A DNA stretch of 64,000 nt from Arthrobacter wenxiniae (GTDB lineage: Bacteria > Actinomycetota > Actinomycetes > Actinomycetales > Micrococcaceae), in assembly GCF_013376105.1 (NCBI RefSeq), contig NZ_JAAMFM010000006.1, positions 102,819 to 166,818 of the forward strand, given 5' to 3'. The translations under genes were made by a program, and so were the position numbers. Under the pieces are notes generated by a model. The model did not search any database and was not told the origin of the DNA. It worked only from the letters and a program-made list of their open reading frames with translations. The number at the start of each line of letters is the position of its first letter. Within the stretch, counting starts at the first letter, position 1. Positions 56,575-64,000 of this stretch are shown one piece after another.

Positions 56575-59076
56575 GTGAGCGTGCAGTCCCAGACCGAAGA
56601 GAACAGCGACGAGGGCGTCTACAGTTTCGCCGCGATGGAGGCCAGGTGGCCGGCCGTCTGGGAGGACTTGAACGTCTTCGCGCCCCTTGACGACGGCTCG
56701 AAGGAACGCCGCTACGTCCTGGACATGTTCCCCTACCCCTCCGGCGACCTGCACATGGGCCACGCGGAAGCCTTCGCCATGGGCGACGTCGTCTCGCGCT
56801 ACTGGCGCCAGCTCGGCTATGACGTGCTGCACCCGATCGGCTGGGACTCCTTCGGCCTGCCCGCTGAAAACGCCGCCATCAAGCGCAACGCACACCCCAG
56901 CGAGTGGACCTACGCCAACATTGACACCCAGGCGGAGTCGTTCAAGCGCTACGCCATTTCAGTGGACTGGTCCCGGCGCCTGCAGACCTCCGACCCCGAA
57001 TACTACCGGTGGACGCAGTGGCTGTTCAAGCGCTTTTACGAGCGGGGCCTGGCCTACCGCAAGGACTCGCCCGTCAACTGGTGCCCGAAGGACCAGACGG
57101 TGCTGGCCAACGAGCAGGTGGTCAACGGCGCCTGTGAGCGCTGCGGCACCATCGTGACCAAGAAGTCGCTGAACCAGTGGTACTTCAAGATCACCGACTA
57201 CGCCGACCGCCTGCTGGATGACATGGACGCCCTGCAGGGCAACTGGCCGGACCGGGTACTGGCGATGCAGCGCAACTGGATAGGCCGTTCCGAGGGCGCC
57301 CACGTCAAGTTCACCGTCGAGGCGGCTGCCGCGCAGCCGGAGATGGAACTGACAGTGTTCTCCACACGCCCGGACACGGTGTTCGGTGCGACCTTCTTCG
57401 TGGTGGCCGCCGACGCGCCGCTGGTCCTGGAGCTGGTGGCGCCGGAGCATGCCGAGGCCCTCAGCGAATATCGCGAGCAGGTCAAGGCCCTCAGCGACAT
57501 CGAGCGCCAGGCCACCGACCGCGAGAAGACAGGCGTCTTCACCGGCCGCTACGCGGTGAATCCGCTGACTGGGGACCGGCTACCCATTTGGGCGGCAGAC
57601 TATGTGCTCGCCGACTACGGCACGGGCGCCGTCATGGGCGTCCCCGGCCACGACCAGCGCGACCTGGACTTTGCCAGGGCCTTTGACCTTCCCGTGCGCG
57701 CCGTCGTGGACACGGGCCAGGAAGACCCCGCGGTCACCGGCGTGGCGACAGGCGGGGAGGGCACGATGATCAATTCGGGCCCGCTGAACGGCCTGGCCAA
57801 GGCCGAGGCCGTCCCGGCCGCCATCAAGCTCCTCGAGGACAAGGGCGCGGGGGAAAAGTTCGTCAACTTCCGGCTGCGCGACTGGCTGCTGTCCCGCCAG
57901 CGCTTCTGGGGCACGCCGATCCCCATCATCCACTGCGCCGACTGCGGCGAGGTCCCGGTCCCGGACGACCAGCTGCCCGTGCGCCTGCCGGACAACCTGC
58001 GCGGCGAGGCCCTCTCCCCGAAGGGCACCTCCCCGCTGGCCGCCGCCGGCGACTGGGTCAACGTCAGCTGCCCCACGTGCGGCGGCGCCGCCAGGCGCGA
58101 CACCGACACCATGGACACCTTCGTCGACTCCTCCTGGTACTTCCTGCGCTTTGTCTCCCCGCAGTACACGGAAGGCCCGTTTGACCCGGCCAAGGTCAAC
58201 GACTGGATGCCCGTGGGCCAATACGTGGGCGGGGTCGAGCACGCCATCCTGCACCTGCTCTACGCCCGCTTCTTCACCAAGGTCATCCACGACATGGGCA
58301 TGCTGGAGGCCACCGAGCCGTTCAGCCGCCTGCTCAACCAGGGCCAGGTGCTCAACGGCGGCAAGGCCATGAGCAAGTCCCTGGGCAACGGTGTGGACCT
58401 GGGCCAGCAGCTGGACCGCTACGGGGTCGACGCCGTCCGCCTCACCATGGTCTTCGCCGGCCCGCCGGAGGACGACGTGGACTGGGCGGACGTGTCGCCG
58501 TCGGGCTCGGCCAAGTTCCTGGCCCGTGCCTGGCGCCTGGGCCGGGATGTGGACAGCGCCGCCGGCACCGACCCGGCCACGGGCGACGCCGCGCTCCGCT
58601 CCATCACGCACCGCACCGTCCACGAGGCCAAGGCCCTGCTGGAGGGCCACAAGTTCAACGTGGTCATCGCGAAGCTGATGGAACTGGTCAACGCCACCCG
58701 CAAGGCCATCGACACCGGCGCCGGTGCCGCCGACCCCGCGGTGCGCGAGGCCGCGGAGGCGGTGGCCGTGCTGCTGAGCCTCTTCGCCCCGTACACGGCG
58801 GAGGACATGTGGAACGCCCTGGGCCACCCCGCCTCCGTCGCCAACGCCGGCTTCCCCACGGTGGACCAGGCCCTGCTCGTGCAGCAAAGCGTCACGGCCG
58901 TCGTGCAGGTCAAGGGCAAGGTGCGCGACCGCCTCGAGGTGTCCCCGGACATCACCGAGGAGGAACTGCGCGAGCTCGCCCTGGCATCGGAAGCCGTGCA
59001 AAAGACCCTGGACGGGGCCGGCATCCGCACGGTGATCGTCCGGGCGCCCAAGCTGGTCAACATCGTCCCTGCGTAG
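56575..59076 (+). CDS. leuS: Leucyl-tRNA synthetase
   Basis: A class I synthetase of about 833 residues charging tRNA-Leu. HIGH-type motif [17 protein letters not shown] (about 49-65, with HMGH), zinc-like CysGly region [20 protein letters not shown], the CP1 editing domain (about 220-400: [32 protein letters not shown]) and the KMSKS motif as [12 protein letters not shown] (about 597-608) are seen. The C-terminal anticodon-binding domain ends [17 protein letters not shown]. The GTG at 56575 fits the usual SVQ-type N-terminus and has AGGG just upstream; an ATG at 56554 is also in frame. Expression is probably governed by the attenuator in its leader. Confidence 0.95.
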   Translation: MSVQSQTEENSDEGVYSFAAMEARWPAVWEDLNVFAPLDDGSKERRYVLDMFPYPSGDLHMGHAEAFAMGDVVSRYWRQLGYDVLHPIGWDSFGLPAENAAIKRNAHPSEWTYANIDTQAESFKRYAISVDWSRRLQTSDPEYYRWTQWLFKRFYERGLAYRKDSPVNWCPKDQTVLANEQVVNGACERCGTIVTKKSLNQWYFKITDYADRLLDDMDALQGNWPDRVLAMQRNWIGRSEGAHVKFTVEAAAAQPEMELTVFSTRPDTVFGATFFVVAADAPLVLELVAPEHAEALSEYREQVKALSDIERQATDREKTGVFTGRYAVNPLTGDRLPIWAADYVLADYGTGAVMGVPGHDQRDLDFARAFDLPVRAVVDTGQEDPAVTGVATGGEGTMINSGPLNGLAKAEAVPAAIKLLEDKGAGEKFVNFRLRDWLLSRQRFWGTPIPIIHCADCGEVPVPDDQLPVRLPDNLRGEALSPKGTSPLAAAGDWVNVSCPTCGGAARRDTDTMDTFVDSSWYFLRFVSPQYTEGPFDPAKVNDWMPVGQYVGGVEHAILHLLYARFFTKVIHDMGMLEATEPFSRLLNQGQVLNGGKAMSKSLGNGVDLGQQLDRYGVDAVRLTMVFAGPPEDDVDWADVSPSGSAKFLARAWRLGRDVDSAAGTDPATGDAALRSITHRTVHEAKALLEGHKFNVVIAKLMELVNATRKAIDTGAGAADPAVREAAEAVAVLLSLFAPYTAEDMWNALGHPASVANAGFPTVDQALLVQQSVTAVVQVKGKVRDRLEVSPDITEEELRELALASEAVQKTLDGAGIRTVIVRAPKLVNIVPA

Positions 59077-59096
59077 CACGGAACCGGGGGAACGGC

Positions 59097-60074
59097 ATGG
59101 AAAAGGCGGGAGCGCGTGACTGGCTTCGCCAGCAGGCTGCGCGGCTGAGGCCGCACTCCGCCGGCGAGCCGGCACCCCCGGCGCCGCGCGTGGCGGTCGT
59201 CACCGACTCCGCCGCGGCCCTGCCGCCGGAGTGGGTGCGTGAGCATGCGGCCGGCGGCCTTCTCACGGTCGTGCCCATGCCCGTCATCATCGGTGGAGAC
59301 GTCTTTGCCGACGACGACGCCGGACTTGAGTCGCAGATGTCCCTCGCCCTGGCCTCGGGCACGGAGGTGCGCACCTCGCGCCCCTCCCCGGGACAGTTTG
59401 GACGCGCGTACCGGGACGCGGCCGGGTCCGGCTTTGACGCCGTGGTCTCCCTGCACATTTCCGCCAAGCTTTCCGGGACTGTCGACTCCGCCACCCTGGC
59501 CGCCGCCGGGGCCCGGATCCCCGTGCACGTGCTCGACACCGCCACGGTCGGGATGGCTCAGGGCTCGGCCGTGCAGGCGGCGGTCCTCGCGGCTGAGGCC
59601 GGTGCGCCTGCCGCGGAGGTCATCCAAGCGGGCCGGGACGCCGCTGCCCGTGCCAGCGTGTACTTCTACGTCCCCAGCCTGGAACAGCTGCGGCGCGGCG
59701 GGCGGATCAGCCTGGCTTCCTCATGGGTGGGCACGGTGCTGGACATCAAACCCCTGCTGGGCATCGCCGATGGAGCCGTGGTGCCGCTGGAGAAGGTGCG
59801 CACCGCGGCGAAGGCGGTGGCCCGGCTGGAACGGCTCGCCGCCGCCGACGTCGCCGCCCGGCCCCCGGGCCGCGCCCGCGTCAACGTGCACCATTTCGGT
59901 AATGCCGGACAGGCGCTGGCCCTGGGCGAGGCCCTGCAGGCAGACTGCCCCGGCCTTGACGCCGCCGGGCTGACGCGGCTGCCGGCCGTTCTGGCTGCCC
60001 ACGCGGGCCTGGGCGTGCTCGTGGTGGTGGTCTCCGACGCGGTGCTCCCTCCACAGGGGATGCCGGGCGCATAG
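59097..60074 (+). CDS. DegV family fatty-acid-binding protein
   Basis: A 325-residue protein of the DegV family, whose members bind a fatty acid and serve in Firmicutes as FakB subunits delivering it to the kinase FakA. A basic N-terminal extension (1-32) precedes VAVVTDSAAALPPEWV (about 33-48), the TSRPSPGQF motif (about 95-103, with the Thr-Ser that holds the carboxylate), VVSLHISAKLSGTVDSATLA and the C-terminal domain. No fakA homologue lies nearby. The ATG at 59097 has GGGGGAAC upstream. It precedes comEA, as in mycobacteria. Confidence 0.9.
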   Translation: MEKAGARDWLRQQAARLRPHSAGEPAPPAPRVAVVTDSAAALPPEWVREHAAGGLLTVVPMPVIIGGDVFADDDAGLESQMSLALASGTEVRTSRPSPGQFGRAYRDAAGSGFDAVVSLHISAKLSGTVDSATLAAAGARIPVHVLDTATVGMAQGSAVQAAVLAAEAGAPAAEVIQAGRDAAARASVYFYVPSLEQLRRGGRISLASSWVGTVLDIKPLLGIADGAVVPLEKVRTAAKAVARLERLAAADVAARPPGRARVNVHHFGNAGQALALGEALQADCPGLDAAGLTRLPAVLAAHAGLGVLVVVVSDAVLPPQGMPGA

Positions 60075-60134
60075 CCGTCCACATTGTTGCACCGGCGTCC
60101 GGCAGCGGGCCCGTTCCGTGCCTAGCGTAGGGAC

Positions 60135-60956
60135 ATGGGAGGCGATCGCCGTGCGGCGGCATGGACGCCGGATGCCGGTGTGGACGGCTCCGGCCGGGAC
60201 ACAGCGGCGGGCACGGGTCCGCGCTGGTCCACATCCCTGCGCGCGCTCGTCGTGCTCCTGGCCATGGCGGCAGCCGCCGCGGGCGTTGTGTGGCTCAACC
60301 AGGCCTGGACCTCTGCCGCGGCGGGGCACCTGGCCTCCCAGGAACCGGCGAAGGTGGCCGTCCCCCCGCTGGGTTCACCATCCCCCGCTGGCACGGGACC
60401 GCCTGCGGGCACCGGACAGCCTTCGGGTACGGGACCGCCGGCCGGCGGGGCGTCGGCGCCGCCCCGAAACTCGTCGGGGACCGGTCCAGCCGGGGTGGGC
60501 GCCGTCGTCGTTCACGTGGCGGGGTCCGTCCGGCACCCGGGCGTCTACACGCTGCCGGCAGGCAGCCGTGTCCAACAGGCGGTCGAGGCGGCGGGCGGCG
60601 CCCTGCCGGGAGCAGGCCTGGACGCGCTTAACCTGGCCGCAGTTGCCGTCGATGGCACCCGGATCCTGGTGCCGGACCGGGCCGGGCTTGACATCGGGGT
60701 GGGAGGTGCCGGCGGTGCCGGGGCGGGTGCGGCCGATCAGCCGCCCGCTGCCGGCCCCGGCGGCCTTCTCAACCTCAACACCGCCACGGTGGAACAGCTT
60801 GATGCCCTCCCGGGCGTTGGCCCCGTGCTGGCGGGGCGGATCATCGAGTGGCGCACCGGCCACGGACGCTTCACCTCGGTCGACGAACTTGACGCCGTCT
60901 CCGGCATCGGGGCAAAGATGCTGGCGAACATCCGGCCGCTGGTGACAGTCCGATGA
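60135..60956 (+). CDS. comEA: ComEA-like helix-hairpin-helix DNA-binding protein
   Basis: A 273-residue membrane-anchored DNA receptor homologue. A basic N-terminus precedes one membrane helix (LRALVVLLAMAAAAAGVVWL, about 35-54). A low-complexity Pro/Gly/Thr linker with PPAGTG-type repeats (about 78-113) follows, then an SLBB domain (VVVHVAGSVRHPGVYTLPAG, about 123-142, to RILVPD) and two helix-hairpin-helix motifs (LNLNTATVEQLDALPGVGPV and RFTSVDELDAVSGIGAKML). In naturally competent bacteria ComEA binds incoming DNA. The stop overlaps comEC by 4 bp. Confidence 0.92.
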   Translation: MGGDRRAAAWTPDAGVDGSGRDTAAGTGPRWSTSLRALVVLLAMAAAAAGVVWLNQAWTSAAAGHLASQEPAKVAVPPLGSPSPAGTGPPAGTGQPSGTGPPAGGASAPPRNSSGTGPAGVGAVVVHVAGSVRHPGVYTLPAGSRVQQAVEAAGGALPGAGLDALNLAAVAVDGTRILVPDRAGLDIGVGGAGGAGAGAADQPPAAGPGGLLNLNTATVEQLDALPGVGPVLAGRIIEWRTGHGRFTSVDELDAVSGIGAKMLANIRPLVTVR

Positions 60957-62911
60957 GGCGCCCCGACCCCAGGTGGCAGCGGTACTCACGGGCCGCCGTT
61001 GACGGCACGCCCGTGGATGGCACGCCCGTTGACGGCACGCCCGTGGGCGGGGGCGACGTCGGCCCCAACGCCGGGGCGGGAGCCGGCCACCCGGCGTTCG
61101 CCGCGCTGCCGGCGCGGCTGCCGGCTGGGCTGCCGGCCGGGCTGCACCCGGCCCGGGCGCGCCGCTCGCCCGCGGATTCCCCTGCCGCCGCGGTGCGCGC
61201 CGGGGTGCGCCGGCTGGCCGCCAGGCCGGCGGGGGCCGTCGACGCTGGGCGGCGCCCCCGCCCGGACCTGCGCCTGTTGCCCGCCGTCGCGGCTTCGTGG
61301 GCGGGTGCGGCAATGGCCATTGGCCAGCCCTGGGAGGCTGCCGCCTGCGCGGGCGCAAGCTGCCTGGCCCTGTGCGTCGCGTGGGCCGCGGCGGCGTGGT
61401 GGATGCAAGCCGGGCGGCGCCCGGATCCTCGCCGGCCGGCCGCCGGGGGCGGCCGCCTGGCCGGCGCAGCCGCCACAGCGGCGCTGGCGGCATTGTGCCT
61501 TGGCACCGTCCTCGTCGCCGTCGCCCTGCGCCAGCACGACCGCCAGACCGCGCCGCTGGCCGTCGCCGCCGCTTCAGGATCGCAGCTCTACCTCACGATC
61601 GAGGTGTCCGAGGGCCCCCGCGTCCTCAACCCGGGCATGGGCCCGCCACAGGTGGCCTTCGGGGCCGTCATCCTGCATGCCACCGTCAGGGGGCGCGCGC
61701 TTGACGGACCGCTGCCAGTGCGGGTGGTGGCCGGCATGGACTGGGCGCACGTCCCGGCGGGGTCCACTGTTTCGACCGCCGGAGCCGTGGCGCCCGGCGG
61801 CGTCCAGGAGCCCGTCGCCGGCATACTTCGGCCGGCAACGGCGCCCCTCGACGTCAGGCCCGCCCAGGGCGGCAGTCCGGCACTCGCCTTCAGGGCCGGC
61901 TGGCTCACGGCGGCGCACCAGGCCTGGGCCCGGGCCTCACCCGACGTTGCCGGCCTGTTGCCCGGCATGGTCATGGGGGACCGCAGCGCGAGCCCGCCGG
62001 GCCTGGATGAGTCAATGAAGACCGTCGGGCTGACCCACCTGACAGCCGTCTCCGGTGCAAACTGCACCCTGGTGCTGTCGGCGCTGATGCTGGGCCTGCG
62101 GACGCTGCACGCCCCCCGCGCGGCGGCCGGTGCCGCCGCCGTGCTGGGGCTGGCCGGCTTTGTGGCCGTGGTGGGACCGGACCCCAGCGTCCTGCGCGCC
62201 GCCGTCATGGGTGGGATCGGCTGCGCGGCGATGCTCAGCGGCCGGCCCAGGCGCATCGGCGCGCTGCTCTCGGCAAGCATTGTGGTACTGCTTGCAGCCA
62301 ATCCCTGGTTGGCGCTGGACTATGCCTTCATCCTTTCGGTGCTGGCAACGCTGGGACTGCATGTGATGGGGCAGCGCTGCGCGCGGTGGCTGGGCGCCTG
62401 GATGCCGGCATGGGCGGCGCAGGCGGTGGCCATCCCGTTCGCCGCCCAGCTCTTCTGCGCGCCCGTCATCGTGCTGCTGCAGCCGCGGCTGGCACTGTAC
62501 ACGGTGCCGGCCAACATGGCGGTCGCACCCGTGGTCGCCCTGGTGACCACGGTGGGAACCCTCGGCATGGTGGCCGCGCCCGTCCTCCCCGCGCTGGCCT
62601 CGGGGTGTGCGTTGGTGGCCGGAGCCGGCTCATGGTGGGTGTCGGTCGTGGCCCGCTGGATGTCGCAGCTGCCGGCCTCGGCCCTGCCGTGGCCGGAGGG
62701 CGGCAAGGGCGTGGTGTTGATGGCGTTGTTGAACACCGGCCTGCTGGGCGCCCTGGTAGCCCTGGTGGAGCGCAGGCGCGTTGCCGAGGGGGTCCGGCGG
62801 CTGCGCCGGAGGCTTCCGCCGGAGTGTCGCTTCCTCCTGGGCTTCGGCAGCCTTGCAGGCTGCTCCGCGGTGTCGGCCGCCCTGTGGACCGCCGCGGTGC
62901 TGGGGTGGTGA
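60953..62911 (+). CDS. comEC: ComEC/Rec2 family DNA-uptake channel protein, short form
   Basis: A 652-residue polytopic protein. An odd N-terminal region carries DGTPVDGTPVDGTPVGGG (about 18-35, a tandem DGTPV repeat) and several Ala/Arg-rich segments. About nine membrane helices follow. DUF4131-like sequence precedes the Competence domain with LPGMVMGDRSASPPGLDESM (about 339-358), THLTAVSGANCTLVLSALML and DPSVLRAAVMGGI. The protein ends after the last helices at residue 652 and shows no metallo-beta-lactamase domain (no HxHxDH), so it is the channel part only. It overlaps comEA by 4 bp. Confidence 0.88.
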   Translation: MRRPDPRWQRYSRAAVDGTPVDGTPVDGTPVGGGDVGPNAGAGAGHPAFAALPARLPAGLPAGLHPARARRSPADSPAAAVRAGVRRLAARPAGAVDAGRRPRPDLRLLPAVAASWAGAAMAIGQPWEAAACAGASCLALCVAWAAAAWWMQAGRRPDPRRPAAGGGRLAGAAATAALAALCLGTVLVAVALRQHDRQTAPLAVAAASGSQLYLTIEVSEGPRVLNPGMGPPQVAFGAVILHATVRGRALDGPLPVRVVAGMDWAHVPAGSTVSTAGAVAPGGVQEPVAGILRPATAPLDVRPAQGGSPALAFRAGWLTAAHQAWARASPDVAGLLPGMVMGDRSASPPGLDESMKTVGLTHLTAVSGANCTLVLSALMLGLRTLHAPRAAAGAAAVLGLAGFVAVVGPDPSVLRAAVMGGIGCAAMLSGRPRRIGALLSASIVVLLAANPWLALDYAFILSVLATLGLHVMGQRCARWLGAWMPAWAAQAVAIPFAAQLFCAPVIVLLQPRLALYTVPANMAVAPVVALVTTVGTLGMVAAPVLPALASGCALVAGAGSWWVSVVARWMSQLPASALPWPEGGKGVVLMALLNTGLLGALVALVERRRVAEGVRRLRRRLPPECRFLLGFGSLAGCSAVSAALWTAAVLGW

Positions 62912-62981
62912 GCCACTTGGGAATCACGGGCCAAGATGGCAAAGTGGGTGCGGTGCACACACCACTGAATGGAACAGCGTC

Positions 62982-63977
62982 ATGACTCCCGCAGCCCGGC
63001 CTTCCGCAGGCGCCGACTGGCGGGACGTGCCGCTGGCCCCGGTGGTGCTGCTCTTCGGGCCGGAGGAGTTCATTGCCAGCCGTGCCCTGGACGGGCTGCG
63101 CAGGAAACTGCGGGACCAAAACCAGGAACTGGAAATCACCACCCTCGATGCCGCCACGTATTCCGCCGGAACGCTGGGCATGGTCGCCAGCCCGTCGCTG
63201 TTCAGCGAACCCAAGCTCATTGAAGCCTCCAACCTGTCCTCCATGAGCGACGACTTCCTGGCCGACGCCCTCGCGTACCTGTCGGATCCGGCGCCCGATG
63301 TCACCCTCACCCTGATGCACGGCGGCGGCACGCGCGGGAAGCGGCTTCTTGACGCCCTCAAGGCGGCCGGCGTGCCCCGCGTCGACTGCCTTGCCTTGAA
63401 GAAGGACCAGGAGAAGTCGGCGTTCGTCACCGCCGAATTCCAGCTTGCAAGGCGGCGTATCGACGCCCAGGCGGTGCGTGCCCTGGTCGCGGCGGTCGGC
63501 GCCAACCTTTCCGAACTGGCCGCCGCCTGCCAGCAGCTAATCGCCGACACCACGGGCATGGTGGACAGCGATGCGGTGGACAAGTACTACGGCGGCCGCG
63601 TAGAGGCCACCGCGTTCCGCGTCGCCGACGCCGCGCTTGCCGGCAATGCCCCTGTGGCGCTGTCCAGCCTGCGCCACGCCCTCGCCACCGGCGTCGACCC
63701 GGTGCCGCTGGTGGCCGCGCTGGCCATGAAAGTGCGCCAGGTGGCCAAGGTGCACTCGGCGCGCGGCAGCTCGGCCCAACTGGGCCGGGACCTGGGCATG
63801 GCACCCTGGCAGGTGGACGCTGCCCGCCGCGACGCCGGGCACTGGACCGCTGAAGGCCTCGCCGCCGCCATCCAGGCACTCGCCGAGGCGGATGCCCAGG
63901 TCAAGGGTGCGGCGCGGGACCCCCTGTACGCCGTTGAACGTGCCGTCACGCTCATCGCCACCAGCGCGCGCCGCTAG
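62982..63977 (+). CDS. holA: DNA polymerase III subunit delta
   Basis: A 331-residue clamp-loader subunit that opens the beta sliding clamp. The N-terminal AAA+-like domain lacks nucleotide-binding residues, as expected for delta: LAPVVLLFGPEEFIASRALD (about 17-36), TYSAGTLGMVASPSLFSEPK then LIEASNL (clamp-binding region), and LTLMHGGGTRGKRLLDALK. The C-terminal collar includes NLSELAAACQQLIADT, FRVADAALAGNAPVALSSLR and KVRQVAKVHSARGSSAQLG. The ATG at 62982 is preceded by GGAAC. It follows comEC, the usual comEA-comEC-holA order. Confidence 0.93.
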   Translation: MTPAARPSAGADWRDVPLAPVVLLFGPEEFIASRALDGLRRKLRDQNQELEITTLDAATYSAGTLGMVASPSLFSEPKLIEASNLSSMSDDFLADALAYLSDPAPDVTLTLMHGGGTRGKRLLDALKAAGVPRVDCLALKKDQEKSAFVTAEFQLARRRIDAQAVRALVAAVGANLSELAAACQQLIADTTGMVDSDAVDKYYGGRVEATAFRVADAALAGNAPVALSSLRHALATGVDPVPLVAALAMKVRQVAKVHSARGSSAQLGRDLGMAPWQVDAARRDAGHWTAEGLAAAIQALAEADAQVKGAARDPLYAVERAVTLIATSARR

Positions 63978-64000
63978 CCCGGACCGTCAGCCCGCAGGCA

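Overview
The window is a high-GC (roughly two-thirds G+C) stretch of chromosome from a Gram-positive actinobacterium. Arthrobacter-like Micrococcaceae are the best guess, from overall protein character, frequent GTG/TTG starts, an actinobacterial-type integration host factor, an acVLRF1-type peptidyl-tRNA hydrolase, a helicase-motif-less PriA and a DUF222/HNH gene. It is almost entirely core genome, with one small disturbed region around 43.6-48.0 kb.

Layout. (1) 1-10.9 kb: protein export (end of secD, secF), the bifunctional (p)ppGpp enzyme rel, a lone AbiEi-like gene, a DUF349 protein, a membrane-anchored cyclophilin, hisS and aspS. (2) 11-16.7 kb: a predicted beta-helix protein of unknown role, a decayed acetyltransferase, divergent acVLRF1 and rarA, rpsD, and two small membrane proteins. 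(3) 16.7-26.7 kb: one long, tightly packed + strand series alaS-ruvX-mltG-aroE-aroC-aroK-aroB-(TPR protein)-efp-nusB, with many start/stop overlaps. (4) 26.8-28.1 kb: a PrsW-type intramembrane protease on the - strand. (5) 28.3-37.2 kb: the complete de novo UMP operon pyrR-pyrB-pyrC-(membrane protein)-carA-carB-pyrF. Its leader carries a PyrR-binding-loop sequence next to the pyrR ribosome binding site. It is followed by mihF-gmk-rpoZ-coaBC-metK-priA, the order seen in mycobacteria and relatives. (6) 43.6-48 kb: 16-bp tandem repeats, a DUF222/HNH gene, a VanZ-like gene between AT-rich segments, and an IS1595-type transposase broken by two frameshifts. (7) 48-51 kb: a - strand glycosyltransferase, hydrolase and aldo/keto reductase. 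(8) 51-56.4 kb: the glycerol locus, a SorC-type regulator divergent from glpD-glpF-glpK, with a palindromic candidate operator between them. (9) 56.4-64 kb: leuS behind an apparent transcription attenuator with a leaderless leader peptide, then a DegV lipid-binding protein, comEA, comEC and holA.

No CRISPR array, tRNA, rRNA, prophage or new defence island was seen. The most interesting points are regulatory or structural: the leuS leader, the PyrR site, a probably leaderless metK mRNA, the glycerol operator, several unexplained intergenic palindromes and tandem repeats, and the uncharacterised beta-helix protein.
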